DNA of 6,099 nt from Anaerolineales bacterium. GTDB lineage: Bacteria > Chloroflexota > Anaerolineae > Anaerolineales > E44-bin32. The notes under the pieces were generated by a model. It was not told the origin of the DNA, did not search any database, and saw only the letters and a list, made by a program, of their open reading frames with translations. Positions 1 to 5,810 of this stretch are shown piece after piece. The stretch covers positions 1 through 6,099 of the forward strand of contig WVZH01000483.1 of NCBI GenBank assembly GCA_011772595.1. Reading direction: 5' to 3'. The position numbers were made by a program, and so were the translations under genes. How positions within the stretch are numbered: position 1 is the first letter of the stretch; every line of letters starts with the position of its first letter.

Positions 1-272
1 GAGTTTGTGATTATTTGAAACGCCAATCAACTATTTTGCAGTCCCTTCTCATGCAATATTTCTTGAAATCAACACTTCGGATTAGAAGAAAAGGCAGGGC
101 AGAATGTGCCTTCTCAGCATAGCAAATGGCGGTCTTTATAAGCTCGGCCTGGACAAAAAGTGGCGACCACCTTGACAATATCCACCACAATGTAGTATAA
201 GCACCTCATCCTCATCAGCACGTTTCTAAGCGGTCCTCACAGGTAGGTTTACTAATCGCGTGCCTTCAATTT
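1..272. other. Non-coding upstream region
   Basis: I find no supportable gene here. Frame 3 is open from the left edge to a TAG at 120-122 (about 39 codons), which could be the tail of an upstream gene but is short enough to be chance. An imperfect hairpin is visible: AAGGCA (91-96) pairs with TGCCTT (107-112), extended by two more pairs across one mismatch. No T-run follows it, so it is not a classic intrinsic terminator. A promoter-like sequence lies at 172-201 and is listed separately. The stretch is AT-rich compared with the coding regions. Confidence 0.5.
172..201 (+). promoter_or_regulatory. Sigma70-type promoter for the first leader and methyltransferase gene
   Basis: A perfect -35 hexamer TTGACA (172-177) is followed by an 18-nt spacer and a -10 hexamer TATAAG (196-201, five of six matches to TATAAT). 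Transcription would start near 207-209. That would give a leader of about 65 nt before the structured element at 273 and about 245 nt before the methyltransferase start at 454. The spacer is one base longer than the usual 17. This is the best promoter match I found in the window. Its function is inferred from sequence only. Confidence 0.6.
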
Positions 273-357
273 TCAAGGGTGGGTTATGAGGGCAGGGTCC
301 TGGAAGATCCGTACACCAAGCCTCCAAGAAGATGTGATAGCTCCTTGGAGGCTTTTT
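273..357 (+). repeat. Leader element copy 1 (with terminator)
   Basis: First of two related elements; the partner is at 1662-1746, exactly 1389 bases downstream. Hand alignment gives about 58 identities in 85 positions with no insertion or deletion. The best-conserved blocks are GTTATGAG (283-290), AAGCCTC (318-324) and the 17 bases at 341-357. Sequences flanking the two copies do not resemble each other, so the boundaries look sharp. The element lies between a good promoter and the methyltransferase gene, where a cis-acting attenuator would be expected. It also contains a local hairpin, GGGTC (295-299) with GATCC (306-310) around a six-base loop, which copy 2 does not preserve in the same register. 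An independent small RNA ending at the terminator is an alternative. I do not recognise a known riboswitch family. Confidence 0.6.
318..357 (+). terminator. Intrinsic terminator in leader copy 1
   Basis: An 11-bp perfect stem forms between AAGCCTCCAAG (318-328) and CTTGGAGGCTT (344-354). It has a 15-nt loop, and a run of five T at 353-357 overlaps the base of the stem. It sits about 150 nt after the predicted transcription start and about 96 nt before the likely methyltransferase start. It would therefore stop transcription before the gene unless overcome, which is the geometry of an attenuator or of an independent short RNA. Confidence 0.8.
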
Positions 358-453
358 GTACAAACCCATTCCCCCTTATACTCACCCCATCAGAAAGCGA
401 ATTCTTATCACTTCGAGCGAGCCAAGGGCTGCTCGTGGAAAGGGGTCGAAGAG

Positions 454-1437
454 ATGCCCGTACATGTCGGAAGAGATGGTGTGTCGGCTGCCTTGTCCTC
501 TGGAAAGACGTTGCTGACGTTTGGAGGAACGGAGACATTTTTACTGTTCGTCCAGGGATACCCGCTACGCGAGTTCGCCGCGTTCGAGGTGCTCGACAAC
601 GAAAAGGCGTGGAGGCGCCTGCAAGAGGAGCTGCTCACGCCAATTGCCACCGCCGCGTCGGACCACAATCATGGGCTCATCACGGACTGCCTTGTGTGGC
701 GAGCGTCTCCCGACTACGTGAGGCAACTGGGCTACCCCGCAGAAGATCTGAAACGAATCAACAAGGAGGCAGTCTGTCGCATCAAGGATTATCTTTCGAG
801 CTGGCGCTCGAAGACCGGGGTGTCCACCGAATCGTTTCCGGTGATCCTCGCGGCCGACCTCGGTCCTCGCGGTGACGGATACAAGTCCAGCGACATCACA
901 GTAGAGGCCGCGTTCGAGTATCACATTTCGCAGATTCGTGCCCTAGCGGAGACGGAGCTCGATCTTGCGATCGCATACACCCTGACGAACGTGAACGAGG
1001 CCGTCGGCATGGTCCGGGCGGCCAAGGAGTGCGGCCTCCCGATGGCCGTATCATCGACGGTCGAAACGGACGGCACACTGCCGGGTGGCACGTCGCTCAG
1101 CGACTTCATCAAACAGGTGGACGACGCGACCGACGGCTACGCTGCATTCCACATGGTTAACTGCACCCACCCGGAGCATCTGGAGCCGACGCTACGGGCC
1201 GCCAAAGCCAAGAACGAATCTTGGGTCGGACGGGTCAAGGGCCTGCGGGCCAACGCATCGCGCAAGAGCCACGAGGAGCTTGACAACAGCACAGAGCTCG
1301 ATCGCGGTGACCCCGCCAACCTCGCATCTCAGTTGGCGACCCTCAGGAAGTCGTTCGACTTCAATGTCGTTGGAGGTTGCTGCGGAACAGACGCCGAACA
1401 CCTCAGTGCGATCGCGAAAGCCTGCACAGCGAACTGA
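454..1437 (+). CDS. Homocysteine S-methyltransferase family protein
   Basis: Likely a zinc-dependent, cytosolic methyltransferase that moves a methyl group from a donor such as S-methylmethionine or a betaine onto homocysteine to make methionine; the donor cannot be told from sequence. From the ATG at 454 it is 327 residues, close to the usual family length. The N-terminal barrel strand reads LLTFGGTET (20-28). The three family zinc cysteines are present: Cys237 in VNCTHP and Cys309-Cys310 in GGCCGT near the C-terminus. The segment LRANASRKSHEELD (264-277) and the segment YTLTNVNEA (175-183) suggest a bacterial subfamily distinct from the betaine enzyme. The frame stays open upstream to an ATG at 286, but those 56 extra residues look unlike the family and run through the terminator. 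GGAAAGGGG (437-445), eight bases upstream, supports 454. The gene stands alone between the two leader elements. Family assignment is firm; substrate is not. Confidence 0.85.
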   Translation: MPVHVGRDGVSAALSSGKTLLTFGGTETFLLFVQGYPLREFAAFEVLDNEKAWRRLQEELLTPIATAASDHNHGLITDCLVWRASPDYVRQLGYPAEDLKRINKEAVCRIKDYLSSWRSKTGVSTESFPVILAADLGPRGDGYKSSDITVEAAFEYHISQIRALAETELDLAIAYTLTNVNEAVGMVRAAKECGLPMAVSSTVETDGTLPGGTSLSDFIKQVDDATDGYAAFHMVNCTHPEHLEPTLRAAKAKNESWVGRVKGLRANASRKSHEELDNSTELDRGDPANLASQLATLRKSFDFNVVGGCCGTDAEHLSAIAKACTAN

Positions 1438-1661
1438 CCAGCAGGTCTCACTTTTTCCGTCGCACGGTCGCGTTGAGTTGCGTTTGAAATATTGCATAAT
1501 CGGGATTGGGCCTGAATGCACGAATCCATCTTGAATTCGAAACCCCTACTAAGGAAAACAGACTATAACGCCCCTGCCTGAGAATATTAGCTTGTGAACT
1601 TGTGCCTCATGTGATAAACGTAATTTGTCGGTTTGCTCGACGATCAACATAACTCGCAGCC
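1438..1661. other. Non-coding spacer after the methyltransferase gene
   Basis: No supportable gene. Just after the stop there is a very weak hairpin, GACC-AGCA-GGTC (1436-1447), with a T-run four bases later; four base pairs are too few for a confident terminator. A loose promoter-like match, TTGAGT, 16 nt, CATAAT, lies at about 1474-1501, and another is listed at 1625-1653. The region is AT-rich and separates the methyltransferase gene from leader copy 2. Confidence 0.4.
1625..1653 (+). promoter_or_regulatory. Possible promoter upstream of leader copy 2
   Basis: TTGTCG (1625-1630), an exact 17-nt spacer and CATAAC (1648-1653) give an ideally spaced but weak sigma70 match (three and four of six bases). 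Transcription would start near 1660, just before leader element copy 2. The position is attractive but the hexamers are poor. The CO dehydrogenase cluster could instead be read from a promoter elsewhere in 1438-2111. Confidence 0.25.
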
Positions 1662-1746
1662 TCTAGGATGAGTTATGAGACAAGGCATCCGAAAGGTAGC
1701 AACATGAAGCCTCTGAGGGGTTTAAATATCTCCTTGGAGGCTTTTT
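1662..1746 (+). repeat. Leader element copy 2 (with terminator)
   Basis: Second copy of the element at 273-357, aligning over 85 positions without a gap at about 68% identity by hand count. The 3' block CTCCTTGGAGGCTTTTT (1730-1746) is identical to copy 1. In the 5' arm, two changed positions keep pairing (T1714 with G1736, G1715 with T1735, where copy 1 has C-G and A-T). That is what selection on RNA structure would leave. No gene starts directly behind it; the next gene is cooS, about 365 nt downstream. It may be the attenuated start of the cooS transcript or a separate small RNA. A CCGAAAGG mini-hairpin with a GNRA tetraloop lies at 1689-1696 and is not shared with copy 1. Confidence 0.6.
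1675..1707 (+). CDS. Possible leader peptide in element copy 2
   Basis: A ten-codon ORF reads MRQGIRKVAT and ends in TGA exactly where the 5' arm of the terminator begins. AGGA (1665-1668) sits six bases before its ATG. In copy 1 the equivalent ATG (286) has AGGG (276-279) at the same distance and begins MRAGSWKIRT, sharing the pattern M-R-x-G-x-x-K-[IV]-x-T. In copy 1 the stop is replaced by CCA and the frame continues into the methyltransferase ORF. This resembles a ribosome-mediated attenuator, but no run of a regulatory amino acid is visible. With two copies the shared residues may simply reflect conserved RNA. Confidence 0.25.
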   Translation: MRQGIRKVAT

Positions 1747-1747
1747 T
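1707..1747 (+). terminator. Intrinsic terminator in leader copy 2
   Basis: AAGCCTCTGAGGGG (1707-1720) pairs with CTCCTTGGAGGCTT (1730-1743) as a 14-bp stem with three G-U wobbles and a nine-base AT loop. A run of six T follows (1742-1747). It could end transcripts from the methyltransferase gene, or attenuate a transcript heading towards cooS. The lower seven pairs are identical to the terminator of copy 1. Confidence 0.75.
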
Positions 1748-1820
1748 ACTCCTCGATAAGTTCGATGATCTATTGTGGCCTAAAAGCTACTTTTTACAAA
1801 ATCCAGTGGGTAAAGAAATC

Positions 1821-1918
1821 AGAATTCCCAAGTTCTGCTTCTCAAATTCCTCAATTGATATAGTCAGCCCCTTTCCCGCTCGCTTTGTGAAAGTTCCCGA
1901 GGGGTAAGCGGGAATTCT
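1821..1918 (+). promoter_or_regulatory. Inverted repeat enclosing GC-rich hairpins in the cooS leader
   Basis: AGAATTCCC (1821-1829) is the exact reverse complement of GGGAATTCT (1910-1918), which would close a 98-nt domain. Inside it, CCCGCT (1875-1880) can pair with AGCGGG (1907-1912), competing with the outer arm for GGG 1910-1912. A small hairpin CTTT-GTG-AAAG lies at 1883-1893. The alternative pairings suggest a folded or switching leader RNA, but there is no T-run and I recognise no known family. Confidence 0.3.
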
Positions 1919-2052
1919 ATCTTTCTAGAAGTTTCGATTTTCTTGGAAATCAGTACCTCTTTCCCTTTCAAGCGAAGTTAATGTCAGCAGTTACAAGTGA
2001 GAGACCTGATCTATTATGAAGTATAAACGAGTTTTGCATATGGAGGGGGGTG

Positions 2053-2082
2053 ATGTTTACTGAAAATCGATATTATTTTTGA
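2053..2082 (+). CDS. Possible nine-codon upstream ORF before cooS
   Basis: ATG at 2053 is preceded by GGAGG (2042-2046) with six bases between, a good ribosome binding site. It encodes MFTENRYYF and stops at TGA 2080-2082, 29 bases before the cooS start. It could be a translated leader peptide that affects access to the cooS ribosome binding site. It is too short for coding statistics, and the G-run at 2045-2050 may have another role. Confidence 0.25.
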   Translation: MFTENRYYF

Positions 2083-2097
2083 CGCATTTCAGCGAAC

Positions 2098-2105
2098 AAA
2101 GGAGG
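2098..2105 (+). promoter_or_regulatory. cooS ribosome binding site
   Basis: AAAGGAGG lies six bases before ATG 2112 and decides the start. The longer in-frame start, TTG at 2079, would place this Shine-Dalgarno inside the coding region and add 11 residues with no counterpart in the family. Confidence 0.85.
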
Positions 2106-2111
2106 AGATCA

Positions 2112-4007
2112 ATGGAGAGATCAACTGATGCCGCATCTAGGGCCGTTCTCCAGATCGCTGAGCGGGAAGCCTACGACGTCATCTGGGACCGATTCGAAGC
2201 TCAGGCGCCCCAGTGCGGCTTTGGAGAGCTGGGAACTTGCTGCCGCAATTGCATGCAGGGTCCCTGCCGAATTGACCCATTCGGAGAGGGGGCCACTCTT
2301 GGTGCCTGTGGAGCCACCGCTGATACCATCGTGGCCCGCAATTTGGGCCGGGCCATCGCCGCCGGGACTGCGGCGCACTCCGGCCACGCCAAACATCTGG
2401 CTAATACTCTGCTCAAATCGGCTGAGGGCAAAGCCCCAGACTACCCCATCAAGGACGAGGCCAAGCTCAAGACTGTTGCTGCACGCATTGGGATTCCAAC
2501 CGAGGGCAAGAGCATTCAGGAACTGGCCAAGGCCGTAGCTGAGGCAGCGCTGGCAGATTTCTCGGAGAAGGAGACGCCGGTGGCCTGGGCGGCGAGCAAC
2601 GTAACCCAGGGCCGTATTGACACCTTCGTCAAGTATGGCGTTGTCCCCACGGGAATTGACTCCGCTATCTCCGAGGTCATGCACCGCACCACCTATGGGG
2701 TGGATGCCGATCCGATCAACCTGCTTCTCGGTGGGGTGAAGTGCGCCCTGGCCGATTTTGCTGGGTGTCATATGGGCACGGATTTGGCGGACATTCTCTT
2801 CGGTACCCCCAAGCCAGTGGTTTCCGCGGCCAACCTGGGCGTGTTAAACGCCGATGCAGTGAATATTGCCCTGCACGGCCATAATCCTGTGCTCTCCGAC
2901 ATAATAGCCCAGACGGCCAGCGAACTTGATGAGAAGGCGAAATCTGCTGGCGCCTCGGCTGGGGTCAATCTGGTAGGTATCTGCTGTACCGGAAACGAAG
3001 GACTCATGCGCCACGGCATCCCTTCGGCCACTCACTCGGTCTCACAGGAACTGGCCGTGCTAACCGGGGCGCTCGACGCTATGGTGGTGGACTACCAGTG
3101 TATCATGCCCAGCTTAGGGACGTTGGCTGAGTGCTATCACACAAAGCTAATCACCACCATGCCCATCGCCAAAATTCCCGGTGCTAGCCACATAGAGTTC
3201 AGCGAGGAGAAAGCGGGGGAGACGGCCAAGGAAATCATCCGTGAGGGTATTGAGGCATTTGGGAGACGCGACCCTAAGCGGGTAAACATCCCTTCCCATC
3301 AAAGCACGACGATGGCAGGCTTCTCCACAGAGACCATCGTCGGAGCATTAACTCTGTTAAATAAGGGTGATCCCCTGAAACCGTTGATTGACAACATCGT
3401 TAATGGAAACATCCAGGGAGTGTGTCTCTTTGCCGGCTGTAACAACGTGCGGGTGACGCAGGACAGTGGCTTTACTTCCATGGCGAAGGAGTTGGCAAAA
3501 CAGAATGTCCTGCTCCTGGCCACGGGTTGCGGAGCCGGCGCCTTCGGTCGTCATGGGCTTCTGACCTCTGACGCAACTAAAGAATACGCTGGAGACGGGC
3601 TGAAGGGGGTACTCACTGCGCTGGGCCAGGCTGCCGGACTGGAGGGCCCATTACCGCTAATCCTCCACATGGGCTCGTGCGTAGACAATACTCGGGCCGC
3701 GGACGTCGCCGTGGCAGTGGCCAACAAACTTGGGGTTGATCTCGACAAACTGCCCGTTGTCGCCAGCGCTCCTGAGGCGGCCACCGAGAAGGCAATCGCC
3801 ATCGGCACCTGGGCGGTGGCTGCGGGCTTACCAACCCACGTTGGCATTGTTCCGCCGGTTCTTGGTAGTGCTACCGTCGCAAAGGTACTCACCGAGGACG
3901 TGAAGGGTCTTTTCGGTGGCTACTTCATCGTCGATGCTGATCCTGTAAGCGCAGCAGGGAAGCTGGTGGAAGCCATTGGAAAGAGAAGGAAGGAGTTGGG
4001 GATATGA
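2112..4007 (+). CDS. cooS: Ni-Fe carbon monoxide dehydrogenase catalytic subunit
   Basis: Anaerobic CO dehydrogenase, a homodimeric cytoplasmic enzyme oxidising CO with water to CO2, two electrons and two protons (reversible). It has 631 residues, the usual length. The N-terminus has all cluster cysteines: Cys35 and Cys43 fit the subunit-bridging D-cluster, and Cys44, Cys47, Cys52 and Cys66 the B-cluster. The Ni-Fe-S C-cluster ligands are all present by comparison with the Carboxydothermus CODH-II pattern: His257 (HGHNP), Cys292 (GICCTGNE), Cys330 (DYQCIMPS), Cys443 (FAGCNN), Cys473 (ATGCGAGAFGRHG) and Cys523 (MGSCVDN). The active-site lysine is Lys560 in EKAIAIGTW and the active-site histidine is His89. 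The histidine channel reads His89, His92, His95, then Asn98 where a fourth histidine is known. It therefore looks catalytically complete. It overlaps cooF by four bases (ATGA). No acetyl-CoA synthase gene is adjacent, so a stand-alone CO-oxidising role is favoured. Confidence 0.97.
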   Translation: MERSTDAASRAVLQIAEREAYDVIWDRFEAQAPQCGFGELGTCCRNCMQGPCRIDPFGEGATLGACGATADTIVARNLGRAIAAGTAAHSGHAKHLANTLLKSAEGKAPDYPIKDEAKLKTVAARIGIPTEGKSIQELAKAVAEAALADFSEKETPVAWAASNVTQGRIDTFVKYGVVPTGIDSAISEVMHRTTYGVDADPINLLLGGVKCALADFAGCHMGTDLADILFGTPKPVVSAANLGVLNADAVNIALHGHNPVLSDIIAQTASELDEKAKSAGASAGVNLVGICCTGNEGLMRHGIPSATHSVSQELAVLTGALDAMVVDYQCIMPSLGTLAECYHTKLITTMPIAKIPGASHIEFSEEKAGETAKEIIREGIEAFGRRDPKRVNIPSHQSTTMAGFSTETIVGALTLLNKGDPLKPLIDNIVNGNIQGVCLFAGCNNVRVTQDSGFTSMAKELAKQNVLLLATGCGAGAFGRHGLLTSDATKEYAGDGLKGVLTALGQAAGLEGPLPLILHMGSCVDNTRAADVAVAVANKLGVDLDKLPVVASAPEAATEKAIAIGTWAVAAGLPTHVGIVPPVLGSATVAKVLTEDVKGLFGGYFIVDADPVSAAGKLVEAIGKRRKELGI

Positions 4008-4495
4008 AGGAGATATTCGTACGTTTGGATCGTTGCCTGGCCTGCGGCGCTTGTCAGCTTGTCTGTGCCGTGGAGCATTCGATCAGCAAGGACCTGTTTG
4101 GTGCCATCACTGAGACACCACTGCCCCGTTATCGTTTGCAGATCGAGCGGGCTGATGACCGTAACATCCCTCTCACCTGTCGTCACTGTGATCCAGCTCC
4201 ATGTCTTGATGCCTGCATCTCAGGCTCTATTTACCGGGATGATCGGGGAGTGGTTATGGAGCGGGAAGAACGTTGTGTAGGCTGCTGGACGTGCATGATG
4301 GTCTGCCCCTACGGCGTGGTAGGGCGGCATAAGGAACGCAAAATTGCCGTCAAGTGCGACTCCTGCCCTGATCTGGATGTTCCAGCCTGCGTCAAGGCTT
4401 GTCCCACCAAGGCACTGGTTTATGCTGAAGCGGAGGAATTCGGTGCAGGGGTGCGGAAAGCCATAGCCGGGGTAGTGGCCAAGGCCGTTGATTGA
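4004..4495 (+). CDS. cooF: CooF-type four-cluster ferredoxin subunit
   Basis: Iron-sulfur electron carrier that takes electrons from the CooS D- and B-clusters and passes them to a partner. It has 163 residues and exactly 16 cysteines in four groups: 11/14/17/21, 59/62/67/71, 91/94/97/101 and 118/121/129/133, enough for four [4Fe-4S] clusters. This is the CooF/HycB pattern. There is no signal peptide or Tat motif, so it is cytoplasmic, unlike the related exported subunits. The start codon overlaps the cooS stop as ATGA, and GGAAGGAG (3988-3995) is eight bases upstream, indicating translational coupling. Position between cooS and a flavin oxidoreductase points to the flavoprotein, rather than a hydrogenase, as electron acceptor; that part is inference. 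Confidence 0.93.
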   Translation: MKEIFVRLDRCLACGACQLVCAVEHSISKDLFGAITETPLPRYRLQIERADDRNIPLTCRHCDPAPCLDACISGSIYRDDRGVVMEREERCVGCWTCMMVCPYGVVGRHKERKIAVKCDSCPDLDVPACVKACPTKALVYAEAEEFGAGVRKAIAGVVAKAVD

Positions 4496-4502
4496 TTGGG
4501 AA

Positions 4503-4537
4503 GGGACGCAGAAGGAGCGATTCGCCGTCCGCGTCCT
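4503..4537 (+). other. Possible hairpin between cooF and the oxidoreductase gene
   Basis: In the 58-nt gap, GGACGC (4504-4509) pairs exactly with GCGTCC (4531-4536), extended by a G-T pair. The hairpin ends four bases before the next ribosome binding site. It lacks a T-run, so it is unlikely to be a terminator. It may affect mRNA stability or downstream translation. Confidence 0.3.
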
Positions 4538-4540
4538 GTG

Positions 4541-4550
4541 AGGAGGTGAT
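4541..4550 (+). promoter_or_regulatory. Near-perfect ribosome binding site of the oxidoreductase gene
   Basis: AGGAGGTGAT is a full-length match to the anti-Shine-Dalgarno complement. The core GGAGG (4542-4546) ends seven bases before ATG 4554. This fixes the start and suggests the third gene is translated efficiently on its own rather than by coupling. Confidence 0.8.
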
Positions 4551-4553
4551 CGA

Positions 4554-5810
4554 ATGAGGTACGTAATTATCGGCCACGGGGCTGCTGGGAACGCCGCTGC
4601 AAGAGCCATTCGTGCCCGGGATCCGGCGAGCCAGGTGCTCATCCTCTCCGACGAGCCTCATCCGGGTTACTACCGGCCGCTCATCCCGGCTCTCATTGAG
4701 GACGGCGTGGGTAAGGATTCGGTCTTCCGGGATGAAGTGACCACACCGGAGGGCGTTGAGGTGCGCCTGAAAGCACGGGTTGTTGCTATCGACCGTCAAG
4801 GGCAGAAGCTGAGCCTCGACAACGGTGAGAGTTTCCCCTACGATCGGCTGCTTATCGCCACCGGCAGCTCGGCGATCCGTCCTCCTATCACCGGCCTGGA
4901 TGGCCTCAGCGTCCATGTTTTGCGCACCATCGATGATGCCAAGGCCATCAAGATAGCATCCGACGGGGCAAAAAGAGCCATGGTCATCGGTGGCGGTCGG
5001 GTAGGCATGAAGGCCAGTTTTGCTTTGCGCCGTCGGGGGTTGCAAGTAGACGTGGTGGAGAAGCTCACTCGCGTCGTCCCTGTGCAGTTCGATGAGGTCG
5101 CAAGCCAAATCCTCAGTCGAGCCATCGAATCCCAGGGCATCAGGCTCATCCTGGGTCAGACCGTTCGAGAAGTTGAGCGTTACAAAGGCCGGCTCAAAGG
5201 GGTGGTGCTGGACGACGGTCGGCTCGTGGAAGCCGACCTCATCGTCGTGGCTGTAGGAGTGCAGGCTAAAGTGGAGTTAGCCCGGGCGGCGGGTCTCACC
5301 GTCAACCGAGGCGTGTTTGTGGATAAACATCTCCGGACCAGCGATCCTTACATCTATGCTGCGGGCGATGTAGTTGAGACTGTTGACATAGTCACCGGTG
5401 AGAGTATCGTCAGCGGCATCTGGACCAACGCTGTAGATATGGGCCGCGTAGCAGGGGAGAACATGGCCGGCGGGGATGTGGAGTTCCCGGGTGCTTTCGG
5501 TGTCCTCAACTCTATGGACCTTGCCGACATTCCTACTGTCTCCGTTGGCTTAATCGAATCACCCTCAGGCGACGGCTATCGGGTGTATATTGCTCGTCGT
5601 GGGGATGTCTACCGCAAACTGGTGGTCAAGGATGGCCGCTTGGTAGGCGTGCTGCTCATTGGGGACATTGAAGGTGCTGGGGTGTACACGGGGTTGATTA
5701 AGCGGCAGGCGAATGTGGAATCGTGCATCGAGATGCTGATGGTTCGCAGGCCCAGCTATGCTCCCTTGCTCCGCCAAGAGGTCCCAGAGTTGAATGTTTC
5801 CAGAACATAA
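4554..5810 (+). CDS. FAD/NAD-dependent oxidoreductase of the CO dehydrogenase cluster (FNOR)
   Basis: A 418-residue flavoprotein of the pyridine nucleotide-disulfide oxidoreductase fold, of the rubredoxin or ferredoxin reductase type. The FAD dinucleotide-binding motif is GHGAAG (7-12), with Asp33-Glu34 after the second strand. ATGSSAIRP (102-110) and the second FAD motif YAAGD (268-272) follow. The NAD-binding motif is GGGRVG (146-151), and Glu169 ends its second strand, which favours NADH over NADPH. The only cysteine is Cys391, so it has no redox-active disulfide and must pass electrons through FAD. About residues 310-418 form the C-terminal interface domain. Following cooS-cooF, it most likely accepts electrons from CooF and reduces NAD(P)+. 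The same family also includes NADH-dependent rubredoxin reductases and the N-terminal part of nitrite reductase, so the reverse direction or another acceptor is possible. Confidence 0.88.
   Translation: MRYVIIGHGAAGNAAARAIRARDPASQVLILSDEPHPGYYRPLIPALIEDGVGKDSVFRDEVTTPEGVEVRLKARVVAIDRQGQKLSLDNGESFPYDRLLIATGSSAIRPPITGLDGLSVHVLRTIDDAKAIKIASDGAKRAMVIGGGRVGMKASFALRRRGLQVDVVEKLTRVVPVQFDEVASQILSRAIESQGIRLILGQTVREVERYKGRLKGVVLDDGRLVEADLIVVAVGVQAKVELARAAGLTVNRGVFVDKHLRTSDPYIYAAGDVVETVDIVTGESIVSGIWTNAVDMGRVAGENMAGGDVEFPGAFGVLNSMDLADIPTVSVGLIESPSGDGYRVYIARRGDVYRKLVVKDGRLVGVLLIGDIEGAGVYTGLIKRQANVESCIEMLMVRRPSYAPLLRQEVPELNVSRT

Larger units (their letters stand above)
1748..2111 (+). other. Long AT-rich leader upstream of cooS
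   Basis: No supportable protein gene of normal size. An ORF from ATG 1668 runs through the terminator to about 1907, but it has no convincing ribosome binding site and no recognisable domain. The region contains a 9-bp inverted repeat (1821-1918), GC-rich inner hairpins, a tiny ORF at 2053-2082 and a strong cooS ribosome binding site. A weak promoter-like match, TTACAA (1991-1996) with TATTAT (2012-2017), has a spacer of only 15 nt. I see no clear palindromic CooA or CRP-type site. Confidence 0.45.

Noticed and set aside
152..172. Minus-strand terminator-like hairpin GTGG-CGA-CCAC beside a run of A
   Set aside because: The stem has only four pairs, and there is no minus-strand gene for it to end.
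279..875. Long ORF overlapping the methyltransferase gene in another + frame
   Set aside because: It is Arg-rich and domain-free, lies over a clear homocysteine methyltransferase frame, and its GTG start has no ribosome binding site. Its first 26 residues resemble the ORF at 1668 only because both cover the repeated leader element, and the codon differences are mostly non-synonymous.
1582..1621. TGTGA direct repeat resembling half-sites of a CRP/CooA-type regulator
   Set aside because: The two TGTGA motifs (about 1593 and 1610) are in the same orientation, not palindromic, and lie far from cooS. This is not a convincing CooA or CRP site.
273..1746. Leader elements as ends of a mobile element or cassette around the methyltransferase gene
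   Set aside because: The two copies are direct repeats but too diverged (about 68%) for a recent insertion. There is no transposase, terminal inverted repeat or target-site duplication, and the conserved part is a terminator with preserved pairing.
1668..1907. 79-residue ORF starting inside leader copy 2
   Set aside because: It runs through an intrinsic terminator, has only an AGG directly touching the ATG, and shows no recognisable domain. The shared residues with copy 1 are explained by the conserved RNA element.
2079..2111. TTG start adding 11 residues to CooS
   Set aside because: The strong Shine-Dalgarno at 2098-2105 would fall inside the coding sequence, and the ATG at 2112 gives the usual CooS N-terminal length.
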